The notes: a model not told the origin generated them from the sequence alone. DNA of 64,000 nt from Legionella sp. PATHC035 (GCF_026191115.1 NZ_JAPHOT010000001.1:3581001-3645000); one strand, 5' to 3'; shown: positions 11,599 through 22,113, counted from the stretch's first letter. Made by a program: numbers and translations.

Positions 11599-12588
11599 AT
11601 GGATGGAATAGAGCGTGCAGCCATATTGTTATTAAGTATGGGTGAAAAAAATGCTGCAGAAGTATTAAGACATCTAGAGCCAAGGCAAGTACAAAAGGTT
11701 GGTGTTGCAATGACGACACTCAGTAATGTGACTAAGGCTAAAATGGAAAATGTTTTGGTTGAATTTACCAGTGCGATTGGGGAGCAGACGAGCTTAACAG
11801 TAGATACAGAGCATTATTTACGTACAGTACTCATTGAGGCATTGGGATTAGAAAAAGCGACTCCATTTATCGATCGAATTCTTGTATCTGATAAAGACAG
11901 TGGCCTTAATCGCTTAAAGTGGTTGGATGGTCGGTTAATTGCTGATGTGATTCGTAACGAACACCCGCAGATTATAGCAACCATATTAATTCACCTGGAT
12001 AGTGAACAAGCAGCTGAAGTAGTACGCTATTTTAGTGTGGAAAAAAGATCGGAAGTTTTATTACGCATGTGCAATATCGATACGGTTAAGCCCGAGGCGA
12101 TTTCAGAGCTAGGACAAGTCATTGAAAAGCAACTCAGTGGTCAAAAGGTCAGTAAAACTGCCTCAGTAGGAGGCATTAAGAGTGTTGCGGATGTGATAAA
12201 CTATTTCGATGGTGCAATGGAAGAAGAAGTGCTGAATAAAATCAAAGATTGGGACGAGGAACTCAGCGAAAAAATCCGTGATAAAATGTTCGTATTTGAG
12301 AATTTGGTTGATATGGATGATCGAAGTATGCAAACTTTATTGCGTGATGTGACTCCTGAACAATTAAAATTGGCTTTAAAAGGGACTACTGAACTCACCA
12401 AAGAAAAAATATTTTCTAATATGTCCAAACGTGCTGCTGACTTATTGCGTGAAGACATTGAATTACAAGGTCCGGTTAAAGTAGTTGATGTAGAACGGGC
12501 TCAACGTGATATATTAGCCATAGCAAAAAGTCTCTCCGAAGAAGGTAAGATTGCACTGGGTTCTAAAGGTGGCGATGAGATGATTTAG
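11599..12588 (+). CDS. fliG: Flagellar motor switch protein FliG
   Basis: Rotor protein of the C-ring that binds FliF at its N-terminus and couples to the stator at its C-terminus. The 329 residues match the family length. Visible signatures are the middle-domain EHPQ motif (RNEHPQIIATILIHL) and the torque-helix region DDRSMQTLLRDVTPEQLKLAL with the usual charged residues. It directly follows fliF. The next gene, fliH, lies 135 bases away beyond a palindromic repeat. Confidence 0.96.
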   Translation: MDGIERAAILLLSMGEKNAAEVLRHLEPRQVQKVGVAMTTLSNVTKAKMENVLVEFTSAIGEQTSLTVDTEHYLRTVLIEALGLEKATPFIDRILVSDKDSGLNRLKWLDGRLIADVIRNEHPQIIATILIHLDSEQAAEVVRYFSVEKRSEVLLRMCNIDTVKPEAISELGQVIEKQLSGQKVSKTASVGGIKSVADVINYFDGAMEEEVLNKIKDWDEELSEKIRDKMFVFENLVDMDDRSMQTLLRDVTPEQLKLALKGTTELTKEKIFSNMSKRAADLLREDIELQGPVKVVDVERAQRDILAIAKSLSEEGKIALGSKGGDEMI

Positions 12589-12608
12589 TTATAGCTTGCG
12601 AGTCCCTA

Positions 12609-12690
12609 CGTCATCTTGAATGAAGCGAGGGATCTTCATGCTGTGGACGGTGTTAGGAGTGGCCGACCTCTGGTTCACTCAGGATGACGG
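12609..12690. repeat. Palindromic intergenic repeat between fliG and fliH
   Basis: Starts with CGTCATCTTGAATGAAGCGA, contains GGGATCTTCATGCTGT and ends with TTCACTCAGGATGACG. The ends are inverted copies (CGTCAT/ATGACG). It belongs with the elements at 21231, 34832 and 55960. It interrupts an operon that is otherwise tightly packed. Confidence 0.6.
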
Positions 12691-12723
12691 CACTTTATTG
12701 TATGATTTCAGGATGATAAGTAT

Positions 12724-13371
12724 ATGTCAGATGAATTTGAACCCTTCTTAAAGAAAAAAGGGAGTAATCAAGGGTTTAGTGCTTGGGAATATGAATCAAT
12801 TCTCAATAATGAAGCGAAGGTAGAAGTCAATGAGGAAGAGCGTTTTCTCGCAGAATGTGAACGATTAAAAAATGAAGCTATCGAAAAAGGTTATGCCGAG
12901 GGAATGCAACGGGCGCAGGCTGAAATCGATGAGAAGAGAAAACAGTTTGTGCGTTGGTTTGATATATTAAAAAATCCGGTAAAACTGATCGATGAACAAG
13001 TAACACAAGAAATAATTCAAACAGTAATTTGGTTAAGCCAGTATTGTATTGGAGTTGAATTATCTGAACATCCTGATCAATTAAAAAACTTGCTCCATAA
13101 CATCAAATCCGAATTACCCTCCGTAAAAGCCTACAAAGTACTTGCCATGCATCCTGAAGATGTGAAGTGGGTTCAAAATGAGTTTGGTGAAAAGGACATC
13201 GACGGATTACATGAAATTTTAGTAGCAGATCCCGGATTAAGTCGAGGTGATTTTTATCTAAAGGGCGATTATAGCGAATTAGATGGTCGGATACATACTC
13301 GTTTAACGACCTTATTTGCCAAATATATAACTGAAGATAAGCCGATTGCACCTAATATAGATCAGGATTGA
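12724..13371 (+). CDS. fliH: Flagellar assembly protein FliH
   Basis: Cytoplasmic partner and negative regulator of the export ATPase FliI. It has 215 residues. The N-terminal part is acidic and helical, with a glutamate-rich coil containing EKGYAEGMQRAQAEIDEK. The C-terminal domain (GDYSELDGRIHTRLTTL) matches the FliH/YscL family. It lies 3 bases before fliI. Sequence conservation in this family is low, so the call leans partly on position. Confidence 0.88.
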   Translation: MSDEFEPFLKKKGSNQGFSAWEYESILNNEAKVEVNEEERFLAECERLKNEAIEKGYAEGMQRAQAEIDEKRKQFVRWFDILKNPVKLIDEQVTQEIIQTVIWLSQYCIGVELSEHPDQLKNLLHNIKSELPSVKAYKVLAMHPEDVKWVQNEFGEKDIDGLHEILVADPGLSRGDFYLKGDYSELDGRIHTRLTTLFAKYITEDKPIAPNIDQD

Positions 13372-13374
13372 TCG

Positions 13375-14721
13375 ATGAAAATTTACGAGTCTCGTTTGGT
13401 TAAAATACTGCCAGAAATTCGCGAAAAAGAGCAACTGGGATTATTGCATTGTGGTCGAATAAGTCGGGCTGTAGGGCTCACCCTAGAGGCCAATGGTTTT
13501 AATCAGCCTGTTGGCGCACGTTGTTTTATTACTATCGATGAATCACATAGTATTGAGGCGGAAGTAGTTGGCTTTGGAAATGATCGTGTTTATTTGATGT
13601 CCATAGGTGCTATCCAGGGTCTTGCTCCAGGTATGATTATTACGCCAACTGGACGTGTTGCTCAAGTTGAGGTAGGAAATCAACTATTAGGACGGGTTGT
13701 CAATGGTTCGGGAGTACTTATAGATGGCGGCCCTCATCTTGAGTTAAATGAAACGTATCCTTTAATCAGCCCCGCCATTAATCCTTTAAAAAGAGCGGTT
13801 ATTGATACCCCTTTAGATGTGGGCATACGTGCAATTAATGGATTACTTACGGTAGGTCGTGGTCAGCGAATAGGGTTATTTGCCGGCTCGGGAGTAGGAA
13901 AATCTGTATTGTTAGGGATGATGACTCGTTTTACCAAAGCAGATGTAATCGTTGTTGGATTGATTGGTGAGCGAGGTAGAGAAGTCAAAGAATTTATTGA
14001 AGTAAATTTAGGTTCTGAAGGCTTAAAACGCGCAGTTGTTGTAGCCGCACCAGCAGATGAAAGTCCTCTGATGCGATTACATGGTGCAAAAGTCGCTACA
14101 AGCATTGCGGAGTATTTTCGTGATCAAGGCAAACACGTCTTACTCCTCATGGATTCTTTAACTCGTTTTGCGCAAGCACAAAGGGAGATTGCTCTCTCAA
14201 TAGGTGAAGCACCGGCAACCAAAGGTTATCCACCCTCAGTATTTGCCCAATTACCCAAGCTCGTTGAGCGTGCAGGTAATGGAGAACCAGGAAGTGGTTC
14301 GATTACAGCATTTTATACCGTGTTAACTGAAGGTGACGACTTACAAGATCCTATTGCGGATGCCGCGCGCGCTATTTTGGATGGGCATATCGTTTTAAGT
14401 CGATCTATTGCTGAAGAAGGACAATATCCTGCTATTGATTTGGAGGCTTCTATTAGTCGAGTAATGCAAACTATAGTATCTGAGCAACAGATTGCTGATA
14501 TGTTATTATTCAAAAAGAACTTATCACTTTATGAAAAGAATAAAGATTTCATTTTGCTGGGTGCTTATACCAAAGGAAGTGATCCAAATCTTGATAAGGC
14601 CATTCAAGCTAGAGATAAAATTCGAGAATACATGGAACAAGGCATGAATGAGCGGTTTGATTTCAAGGAAAGTATCGAGATGTTATCCCATTTAGCCTCA
14701 TCTTTTGGAGTTAAAGGATGA
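13375..14721 (+). CDS. fliI: Flagellum-specific export ATPase FliI
   Basis: Hexameric ATPase that unfolds and delivers export substrates to the flagellar type III gate. It has 448 residues. Walker A AGSGVGKS is at 170-177, Walker B is [17 protein letters not shown], and the ATPase signature [20 protein letters not shown] is present. It shares ancestry with F1-beta and type III secretion ATPases, but the flagellar neighbours settle the assignment. It overlaps fliJ by four bases (ATGA). Confidence 0.96.
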   Translation: MKIYESRLVKILPEIREKEQLGLLHCGRISRAVGLTLEANGFNQPVGARCFITIDESHSIEAEVVGFGNDRVYLMSIGAIQGLAPGMIITPTGRVAQVEVGNQLLGRVVNGSGVLIDGGPHLELNETYPLISPAINPLKRAVIDTPLDVGIRAINGLLTVGRGQRIGLFAGSGVGKSVLLGMMTRFTKADVIVVGLIGERGREVKEFIEVNLGSEGLKRAVVVAAPADESPLMRLHGAKVATSIAEYFRDQGKHVLLLMDSLTRFAQAQREIALSIGEAPATKGYPPSVFAQLPKLVERAGNGEPGSGSITAFYTVLTEGDDLQDPIADAARAILDGHIVLSRSIAEEGQYPAIDLEASISRVMQTIVSEQQIADMLLFKKNLSLYEKNKDFILLGAYTKGSDPNLDKAIQARDKIREYMEQGMNERFDFKESIEMLSHLASSFGVKG

Positions 14722-15170
14722 GTCAGCGACTAGAGCGTTTAAAACAACTTCTACAAATTAAAAAGGACGCAACTCATGCTGCGTACCAGGATCTTTTAAA
14801 AGCTCAAGAACAATTTAAACAAAATAAAATGAAACATGAACAACTAGTGAATTATCGACAGGATTACTTAAAGCAAGTTGAGAAAATTGGTGAACAAGGA
14901 ACGGTGATTGCTCGATTACGGAATCGCATCGATTTTATTAGCCATTTGGATACAGCTTTAATACAATTGAATGCGCATTTGGCTTATTTAGGAAAAGTTC
15001 GCGCTAAGGCTGAACTGAATTATAAACAAGCGAAAATTTCTGAAGAAGGAGTGAGTCACTTGGTAGAGCGGGTCAATAAGAGCGAACAGATTAAATTACA
15101 GCGCATTGAGCAAAAAGAAAATGATGAGTATGCGCAAAAGCAATGGTATAGTAAAAACATCAATGAGTAA
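14718..15170 (+). CDS. fliJ: Flagellar export chaperone FliJ
   Basis: A 150-residue, almost wholly helical coiled-coil protein, expected to sit in the FliI hexamer like the gamma stalk of F1. The sequence is rich in Gln/Lys/Glu with heptad-like spacing and no distinctive motif, so the call rests on length, composition and position directly after fliI (ATGA overlap). The next gene starts inside its last codons. Confidence 0.85.
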   Translation: MSQRLERLKQLLQIKKDATHAAYQDLLKAQEQFKQNKMKHEQLVNYRQDYLKQVEKIGEQGTVIARLRNRIDFISHLDTALIQLNAHLAYLGKVRAKAELNYKQAKISEEGVSHLVERVNKSEQIKLQRIEQKENDEYAQKQWYSKNINE

Positions 15171-18100
15171 TCGAACACGTAGCGTGAACAAAGTACTTAA
15201 AAGAATTTGGATTTCTATAGCTGTCTTCATCATTTTTATGGCTGTATTATCCAGCATATTCCGCTCTTTAACCCCTTGGGCAAAAGAATATAAAAGTGAT
15301 GTAGAGCATCATTTATCCATTTTAATAGGACAACCTGTAACCATTCAAACAATGGAAACAGGTTGGTATTGGTTCCAGCCCGTGCTTAAATTGAATCAGG
15401 TCACTTTGGGTGACGATTCCTCACATAATTTTCGTATCAATAAATTGCTAGTGGGCATTAACTTATTTAAATCATTATGGAGTTGGCAGATACAGCCGGG
15501 GGTTCTCTATATTGATGATATGCATCTCAATTTGAGAGAAATAGATCATCATTGGTCTATCGATGGTGTTACTACAGACTCAATCAATAGCAGTGATATG
15601 ACTCCAGAGAAAACCAAACAAATTTTGATCTGGCTATCCCAGCAAGAACATTTAATTATCAGACGCGTTTCAGCTTATTTTCATTTTAGTGACGGGGGAT
15701 TGATTCCTGTTAATGGTTTAAACATATCAGTAGCAAATAGTAGTGGACATTATAAGTTCAAGGGTGAGGCACGACTTGAACAAACAAGCAGCACTGATTT
15801 TCAACTCTTGGGTGATGGATACTTCGACCCTGAGCACGTTGAGGATATTGAAGGACAGTTTTATTTTTCTGCCAAAAATATAGTACCTGCACAGTGGCAA
15901 AGTCTATTTCCGAAAGCCACACAACATTTAGAGGGCGGTAAGGGCAATATTAATTTATGGCTTGATGTGCATCATGGTGCAGTGTCTTCAGTACAAGCAC
16001 AGGTATCCTTTAAGCGACTTGCTTGGCGGCTTTTGAATAATCAACAAAGCCAGCTTATTCAATCATTCTTTGCTAATCTTTCCTGGAAACCTGATACGGC
16101 GGGTTGGCAGCTGCATATTGATCCAATCAAATTACGTATTGGTGGCGTGGCTTGGCCTGAGAATCAATTATTAGTTAAATACAATAGGGAACAACAAAGT
16201 TACCTATTTTATGTAAAATCACTCATTATTGAATCCTTGTTGTCCAATGCCATTAACTGGCCGAAAAGCATCCAGAGTTTATTGGACATGAAACCACAGG
16301 GAGTCTTAAAAGATACTCAGGTTCTTATAACATTAAATGATAATGTTTCAGTTATTCCTCCTATTCCATTTTTTAGTACGGTTGCAAATGAGCACTCACA
16401 ATCAGAATCCTTAACTGCTCAGGCTGTAAATCCAAATAACATTAATACAATGCAAAAAAGCAAAAGCATGTTTTCCATCAATGACTATTCAATGAATTAT
16501 TTTCTAACACGCTTTGAGCAGATAGGATGGGATGCCAAAGACAGTATTCCCCAAGTTAGAAATCTTTCTGGAGTGATTAATTGGCAACCTGACCAAGGAC
16601 GTCTAGAGCTTGATTCCGAAAACACATCGATTAAAGTGAGGGGATATCCTGAGCAAACATTAACCATACTCAATGGCGCCCTTGACTGGAAGGAATTAAG
16701 TGATGGCTTACGAATTAGTATGGAGCGATTTGTAATTAACCAACCTGAGTTGACATTAAGTATGCAAGGCGCCGTCGATCAAGTGACTCGCCATTCTGTG
16801 GGGCATATTCGTTTTGGTGCAGAGTTTGCTGGCAAAAATTGGCAGCAATGGACCGTGTTTCTACCTAAAAAACACATGAAACCTAAATTGTATCTCTGGC
16901 TCAAAAATGATGTGAAACGCATCGCAAATGCTAGTGGAAAAGTGAGAGTTAATGGTTTAGCAAAAGATTTTCCCTTTGATGACAACACAGGCGAATTCGT
17001 CATAGAGAGCTATGCGAGCGGAGGGGAGATTGCAATTAATTCCCAATGGAAGGTTGTAAAAGAGATTGATGGATATATTCATTTAAAAAATCGTAACCTA
17101 GATATTGATATAGTTCATGCTAATTTTCAGGGGGTACCTACAAAAGATATGCACCTACGCATTGCTGATATAGGTAAGAATAAAGAAAACTTATTGGTAA
17201 ATGGCACAATTGATTCATCAGTACAAAAAATGATGAATTATGTTTTAGCTTCCCCACTGAAGCACAAGTTATCTCTTTTAAAAATGCTTTCGATTAAAGG
17301 TTCAGCCTTACTTAATTTAAGTGTACTCGTTCCGTTATATCCAGAAAATGATGAGGTACTTGCTAAGGGGAATGTAACATTTAAAAAAAATACGATAATG
17401 GTCAATTATGAGTTAGCTCAATTTGCTGTACGAAATTTAGCGGGTCATTTGATGTTTAATGAAACTGGAGTAACGGATAGTTACTTGTTCGCTGATATCT
17501 TGGGGCACCCAATGAATATCAAAATACAATCAGTTAAATTGCCAAATCCCGCGACAACGATTGCTATTAATGGAAAGTGCTCTGTTGACTCATTGAAGAG
17601 TCAATTTAAATTGCCCTTATTCGATCTAGTGGCTGGTTCCTTCGATGCGAATGCTTTATTAAAGTTAAGTGATAAACCTACAGAGGCGGATAGCATTAGT
17701 TTTACCAGTTCTTTGGAGGGACTCGATGTTAACTTACCCGCACCTTTGGGTAAAAAATCAAATGCAAAAGCACCCTTAGAGTTAAACCTTGAACTCAAGG
17801 CGAAAAAAGTAATTCGTGTTCGCGGTCATTACGACAAACGTTTAAGTTCTGATTTGTTGTTTAAAAATTCCAAGGAAGGTTATGAATTTGATTCTGGGCA
17901 ATTGCGATTAGGCAGTGAAAATGCTGTAAATCAGAATTTACCTGGACTTTCTGTTGTCGGTAATTTACCAGGATTTGATTTAGAAGAATGGAAAGAAATA
18001 TACAATCAATTTTCTTCAGAAAAAACCAACAGCTCTATCTTATCTAATTTGCGAATTATCAATGTAACTATAGAGAAATTCGGTTTTTTGAAACAACAAT

Positions 18101-19152
18101 TTAATACAATGGTTGTTAAAGCAAAAATATTACCCAATAAAGATTGGTCTTTTAATTTACAACAAAAAAATATTGCAGCGGATTTAATTTATCATCCACC
18201 TGCAAATGAATTAAGCGGCCATGTTCGTTATTTACACTTGGATAAAATTGATACTGCAGGTGATGATCGTGCTGAAGCAACCGAATTTCATCCGAATCAA
18301 ATACCAAACCTCAATTTACGCATTGACAATTTATCCGTGGGGAAAGTGCAAATTGGTGATTTAACCTTAAAAAGCCAATCGACAGCTGAAAAATGGAAAA
18401 TGAACTATTGTCAAATCAATTCTCCGGTATATCAGCTTAATGCTCAGGGCGAATGGACTCAAAAAGAGAATTTAAATCAGACTAATCTTGATATAAAACT
18501 GAATATTACTAATTTAGCTAAAACGTTAGAACGTTGGAATGTAACACCTGCTGTGCATGCCAAAAAAGGATATATGGAGTTTCATGGTGGTTGGAAAAAT
18601 AGTGTGGATCAATTTTCTCTTGCGTCTCTTAAAGGAACCATGTATCTACAACTTAAAAATGGAAGAATTACTCATTTAAGCAAGGAGACCGAAGAAAAAT
18701 TAGATTTGGGTAAATTATTAAGTATCCTCAGCTTGCAGACTATACCGCGACGCTTGCAGCTGGATTTCAGTGATTTAGCTCATCAGGGATATAGTTTTGA
18801 TATTTTTCAGGGAACTTTCGTTGTGGATAAAGGAATTATGGGGACACAAGACAGCTATCTTGATGGTCCTGTCGCTTATGCAGGCATGAAAGGAGATCTT
18901 GATTTGGTCAAACATACTTATGATCTGAATTTGAAAATTTCGCCACACATTACCGCAAGTTTGCCTGTTGTGGCGACTATTGCGGGTGGTCCTGTAGCCG
19001 GTGTTGCTGCTTGGGTAGCGAATAAAATTATTAATCAAGGGATGCAAAAAATTTCTGGATACAGTTATAAAATTTCAGGGCCATGGAATGAGCCTGTTGT
19101 GCAACAACTTAATATTGTAAAAAAATTAGTAAAAAAGGAAGAGCAGAGCTGA
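15163..19152 (+). CDS. YhdP/AsmA-family giant envelope protein
   Basis: A 1329-residue protein of the AsmA-like superfamily (DUF3971 plus AsmA C-terminal region), as in E. coli YhdP, which contributes to phospholipid transport to the outer membrane. One N-terminal membrane anchor is near residues 12-35 (ISIAVFIIFMAVLSSIF), followed by a long periplasmic repeat-rich beta region. The C-terminal signature includes GRITHLSKETEEKLDLGKLL and TASLPVVATIAGGPVAGVAA. I chose ATG 15163, which overlaps the fliJ stop; an in-frame ATG at 15106 would add 19 Lys/Met-rich residues that fit fliJ, not an anchor. Confidence 0.88.
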   Translation: MSNRTRSVNKVLKRIWISIAVFIIFMAVLSSIFRSLTPWAKEYKSDVEHHLSILIGQPVTIQTMETGWYWFQPVLKLNQVTLGDDSSHNFRINKLLVGINLFKSLWSWQIQPGVLYIDDMHLNLREIDHHWSIDGVTTDSINSSDMTPEKTKQILIWLSQQEHLIIRRVSAYFHFSDGGLIPVNGLNISVANSSGHYKFKGEARLEQTSSTDFQLLGDGYFDPEHVEDIEGQFYFSAKNIVPAQWQSLFPKATQHLEGGKGNINLWLDVHHGAVSSVQAQVSFKRLAWRLLNNQQSQLIQSFFANLSWKPDTAGWQLHIDPIKLRIGGVAWPENQLLVKYNREQQSYLFYVKSLIIESLLSNAINWPKSIQSLLDMKPQGVLKDTQVLITLNDNVSVIPPIPFFSTVANEHSQSESLTAQAVNPNNINTMQKSKSMFSINDYSMNYFLTRFEQIGWDAKDSIPQVRNLSGVINWQPDQGRLELDSENTSIKVRGYPEQTLTILNGALDWKELSDGLRISMERFVINQPELTLSMQGAVDQVTRHSVGHIRFGAEFAGKNWQQWTVFLPKKHMKPKLYLWLKNDVKRIANASGKVRVNGLAKDFPFDDNTGEFVIESYASGGEIAINSQWKVVKEIDGYIHLKNRNLDIDIVHANFQGVPTKDMHLRIADIGKNKENLLVNGTIDSSVQKMMNYVLASPLKHKLSLLKMLSIKGSALLNLSVLVPLYPENDEVLAKGNVTFKKNTIMVNYELAQFAVRNLAGHLMFNETGVTDSYLFADILGHPMNIKIQSVKLPNPATTIAINGKCSVDSLKSQFKLPLFDLVAGSFDANALLKLSDKPTEADSISFTSSLEGLDVNLPAPLGKKSNAKAPLELNLELKAKKVIRVRGHYDKRLSSDLLFKNSKEGYEFDSGQLRLGSENAVNQNLPGLSVVGNLPGFDLEEWKEIYNQFSSEKTNSSILSNLRIINVTIEKFGFLKQQFNTMVVKAKILPNKDWSFNLQQKNIAADLIYHPPANELSGHVRYLHLDKIDTAGDDRAEATEFHPNQIPNLNLRIDNLSVGKVQIGDLTLKSQSTAEKWKMNYCQINSPVYQLNAQGEWTQKENLNQTNLDIKLNITNLAKTLERWNVTPAVHAKKGYMEFHGGWKNSVDQFSLASLKGTMYLQLKNGRITHLSKETEEKLDLGKLLSILSLQTIPRRLQLDFSDLAHQGYSFDIFQGTFVVDKGIMGTQDSYLDGPVAYAGMKGDLDLVKHTYDLNLKISPHITASLPVVATIAGGPVAGVAAWVANKIINQGMQKISGYSYKISGPWNEPVVQQLNIVKKLVKKEEQS

Positions 19153-19160
19153 GAAAACTT

Positions 19161-19227
19161 AGCCCGGATTAGCGCAGTGTAATCCAGGTTTCTATGCAAA
19201 GCCCCGAATTACGCTGCGCTAATCCTA
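19161..19227. repeat. Paired GGATTAGCGC-type palindromic repeats
   Basis: CCCGGATTAGCGCAGTGTAA at 19163 is followed at 19204 by CCGAATTACGCTGCGCTAAT, an inverted partner. Each unit is itself a palindrome (GGATTA...TAATCC), so the pair resembles a BIME. Related single units lie at 31108 and 39386. It may end the long upstream transcript. Confidence 0.65.
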
Positions 19228-19241
19228 CGAAGAAGAATTAA

Positions 19242-19784
19242 ATGTTACATCTTATATTTGATCGTTATTGGGATATTTGCTTATTGAAAGATAGCCCAGA
19301 AAATACGCCTTACTCTATTACTCGAATGATTTTGAGTGGTGTTTTGTTGGCATTACTGATGACGCTCGAATGGAATTACTCTTATTTTAACTCTTCTGAG
19401 GATATGGTAAACAATCTATTTATTTCTATATGCCTAGTCATTTCTTATATTATCTATACTTATTTCATTTTGTATTTTAAAGGATTGACTTCACGACTCA
19501 TACAAACAGTTACCTCATTATATTGTATCAATATCATCATCCATATATTGGTTATTCCTTTATTGATCCTTACACCTTATTTATCGCTAATTCATTTAAG
19601 AAATCCTTTATTTTTATTTATGGGTATTGTCTATTTGTTCTTAAGTCTCGGCTTGTCGGTTTGGCAATTTGTTATTACAGCACATATTTATAAACTCGCA
19701 TTAAGCACAACAGCGATTCAGTCGGTATTAGCCGCATTCGGTTTAATTGCGGTTAATATTTTAACAGTTTCTTTTTTACAATGA
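19242..19784 (+). CDS. Small polytopic membrane protein, possibly Yip1-like
   Basis: A 180-residue integral membrane protein with about five hydrophobic helices (near 27-45, 58-82, 90-115, 123-148 and 158-178). The closing segment WQFVITAHIYKLALSTTAIQ followed by a hydrophobic helix recalls the end of bacterial Yip1 domains, but I cannot confirm this. A GAAGAAG sequence lies before the ATG. mpl starts 13 bases downstream, so the two are probably cotranscribed. Confidence 0.65.
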   Translation: MLHLIFDRYWDICLLKDSPENTPYSITRMILSGVLLALLMTLEWNYSYFNSSEDMVNNLFISICLVISYIIYTYFILYFKGLTSRLIQTVTSLYCINIIIHILVIPLLILTPYLSLIHLRNPLFLFMGIVYLFLSLGLSVWQFVITAHIYKLALSTTAIQSVLAAFGLIAVNILTVSFLQ

Positions 19785-19797
19785 GATTAGGATTATC

Positions 19798-21162
19798 ATG
19801 CACATACATATTTTAGGTATAAGCGGAACTTTTATGAGCGCTCTTGCTTTACTGGCACGAGATGCCGGATATAAGGTTACTGGATGTGATGCAAACTGTT
19901 ATCCTCCAGTAAGTGATTTGCTTGCAGCAAAAGGAATAGCCTGGACTGAAGGCTACGATGATACTACCCTAGCTTTGCAAGCAGATTTGATTATTGTAGG
20001 TAATGCAATAAAGAGAGGTATGCCTGTACTTGAAGCAGTTATTGAATCAGGGAAACCCTATACTTCTGGACCACAATGGCTTGCTGAAAATATTTTACCC
20101 AGATATCAAGTTATAGCCGTTTCTGGTACCCATGGGAAAACGACGACCACTTCAATGATAGCCTGGATTCTTCATCAAGCAGGTCTTAATCCTGGTTTTT
20201 TAATCGGTGGGGTATCATCCGATTTTAAAACGAGCGCATGTCTTGGCTCAGGCAAATGGTTTGTAATTGAAGCAGATGAATACGATAGTGCTTTTTTTGA
20301 TAAACGTCCCAAGTTTATGCATTATCGGCCCAGAATTGCTATTTTAAATAATCTCGAATTCGACCATGCCGACATTTATCCTGATTTAGCGGCAATCCAA
20401 TTACAATTTCATTATCTGTTACGAACAATCCCGGCGAGTGGCGTTGCAATTAAACCCCGAGATGATAAAGCTTTGAATGAGGTCATGGCTCGTGGTCAAT
20501 ATTCACGAGTTGAAGATCTTGCTTTGGATGGCAACGCTCAATGGTCAGCACAATTGATCGAAGAGAACGGCTCAGCATTTAAAGTGTTGCATCAGGGGGA
20601 AGAGGTGGCGGAGGTTAGATGGCCTTTAATAGGTCGTTTTAATGTGGAAAACGGTTTGGCCGCTCTTGCAGCAAGTGTCAATGCAGGAGTCAGTCCCAAA
20701 ATCGCTGCTGAGGCGTTAGAACGTTTTACTCCCGTAAAACGTCGTTTGGAGGTGCGCTCGAATAAGCATGGCATCACTGTTTATGATGATTTTGCGCATC
20801 ATCCTACGGCGATTATGCGAACAGTTGATGCTTTAAAACGAAGTAACCGACATCAACGCATATTTGCAGTATTAGAATTTGCATCGTATACCATGCGTAC
20901 TGGTGTTCATGCTGATGAAATGGCACATGCATTGAAACCTGTTCACGGTGCCTATGTTTTAGAGCCACATGATTTTAATCTGTATGAAACGCTGAGTAAT
21001 TGGACCTGCCCTTATAAGATATGTAAAAGCCACGATGAAATAATTAATGAGGTAACGAACATCGTGCAAGAGGGGGATGCTGTTTTAGTTATGAGTAATC
21101 GGGGCTTTAATGGGATCCATCAAGGATTAATTAATGCAATTGATGAACGGTTTTCAAGATAA
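19798..21162 (+). CDS. mpl: UDP-MurNAc:L-Ala-gamma-D-Glu-meso-DAP ligase (murein tripeptide ligase)
   Basis: Cytoplasmic ligase that re-attaches recycled murein tripeptide to UDP-MurNAc, saving de novo peptidoglycan synthesis. The 454 residues match E. coli Mpl (457). The N-terminus MHIHILGISGTFMSALALLA, the ATP loop GTHGKTTTTSM, the Mur-ligase segment IEADEYDSAFFDKRPKFMHY, NNLEFDHADIYPD and YDDFAHHPTAI are all diagnostic. A TAGGATT ribosome-binding site precedes the start. Confidence 0.96.
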   Translation: MHIHILGISGTFMSALALLARDAGYKVTGCDANCYPPVSDLLAAKGIAWTEGYDDTTLALQADLIIVGNAIKRGMPVLEAVIESGKPYTSGPQWLAENILPRYQVIAVSGTHGKTTTTSMIAWILHQAGLNPGFLIGGVSSDFKTSACLGSGKWFVIEADEYDSAFFDKRPKFMHYRPRIAILNNLEFDHADIYPDLAAIQLQFHYLLRTIPASGVAIKPRDDKALNEVMARGQYSRVEDLALDGNAQWSAQLIEENGSAFKVLHQGEEVAEVRWPLIGRFNVENGLAALAASVNAGVSPKIAAEALERFTPVKRRLEVRSNKHGITVYDDFAHHPTAIMRTVDALKRSNRHQRIFAVLEFASYTMRTGVHADEMAHALKPVHGAYVLEPHDFNLYETLSNWTCPYKICKSHDEIINEVTNIVQEGDAVLVMSNRGFNGIHQGLINAIDERFSR

Positions 21163-21230
21163 ATTGGTGTGGTGCTTTGGTTGTCTGGTGCATTGTGGCC
21201 TGGAGTACTGCAGCCTAATTTGGGTATCGA

Positions 21231-21301
21231 CCCGAGTGTAATGAGGGAGTTCCCACAGTAAACACTGTGCTGCTGCGTGGAGATCCCTCATTGCACTCGG
21301 G
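21231..21301. repeat. Well-preserved composite palindrome after mpl
   Basis: The left arm 21231-21252 (CCCGAGTGTAATGAGGGAGT) and the right arm 21280-21301 (GAGATCCCTCATTGCACTCG) are near-perfect inverted copies. The loop holds a second perfect hairpin, CACAGT AAAC ACTGTG (21254-21269). This is the best copy in the window of a repeat family also seen at 12609, 34832 and 55960. No gene lies in the 339 bases between mpl and the gene at 21502. Confidence 0.75.
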
Positions 21302-21501
21302 ATGATGGAGGACTGAATTATCCTCGAACGCACTGGACATAAAAAATTAGAAAAAAAACTTTCAATTCTTTTTATGTTCAAATAGTTAAATTAATAGTTG
21401 CAATATTTTTTATAGGTTGCTATAAAAAATGAAGGCGTTTACATTTTAGGACAAATGACGCGTTGCAGTTATTGCGGGTCACTATTTGCAGGAGGGACGC
21501 A

Positions 21502-22086
21502 ATGACAAAGTTTGCCGAATTTCAGCAAAATGCAAAACAAATAGCAGCGTGTTTAGCAAGAACTTATGGACAACATGTGGGGTGTTTAGGATTTTTTTCA
21601 TTACTCATTCCTAGTCACGCTGACATGAATGATGCAGCTACAATAAGCATGCTGGCTGACAGTTTAGATGAAACATATGAATTAATCCCATATGTTAAAC
21701 TCGTTAAAAAAGATCCACAGTTAACCCTAGATGATTTCAATGAATTTAGAATAAAGGTTATTATCGGAATATATTTGGTAAAGTGGTTTCAATATAATTC
21801 CTCGGTTAGTAATTATCTTCATCATTCTTTAATTGAATTATTTCAAAGTCATTTAGGAGTTCATTCCATTGAGGAGATAGATAGGGATTTTTATGACTCA
21901 TGTTTGAGCGATCTCAGTTATTATTGCACTTTTGTATATGAGCGGCGCGAAGAAAAAACATATTCTGATCTAAACAAGCAATTAGGAGCAACAATTCAAA
22001 AAGACATTCATGAGGCAAAATATTTTTTATGGGACAGAAATTCTTCGTTGTTGTATCAGTTTTGTAGAGGAATCATGGATTCTTGA
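21502..22086 (+). CDS. Orphan 194-residue protein
   Basis: A soluble-looking protein I do not recognise, without signal peptide or clear membrane helix. It is rich in aromatic residues (YYCTFVYERREEKTYSDL). The ATG at 21502 is chosen because GGAGGGA lies directly upstream; a longer frame from 21463 has no such site. The next gene begins 27 bases after the stop on the same strand, so the two probably form an operon. Its place in an accessory block suggests a lineage-specific, possibly secreted protein, but nothing shows this directly. Confidence 0.7.
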   Translation: MTKFAEFQQNAKQIAACLARTYGQHVGCLGFFSLLIPSHADMNDAATISMLADSLDETYELIPYVKLVKKDPQLTLDDFNEFRIKVIIGIYLVKWFQYNSSVSNYLHHSLIELFQSHLGVHSIEEIDRDFYDSCLSDLSYYCTFVYERREEKTYSDLNKQLGATIQKDIHEAKYFLWDRNSSLLYQFCRGIMDS

Positions 22087-22113
22087 GGAAAGAATGTGTA
22101 TTAAGGAGGATGT

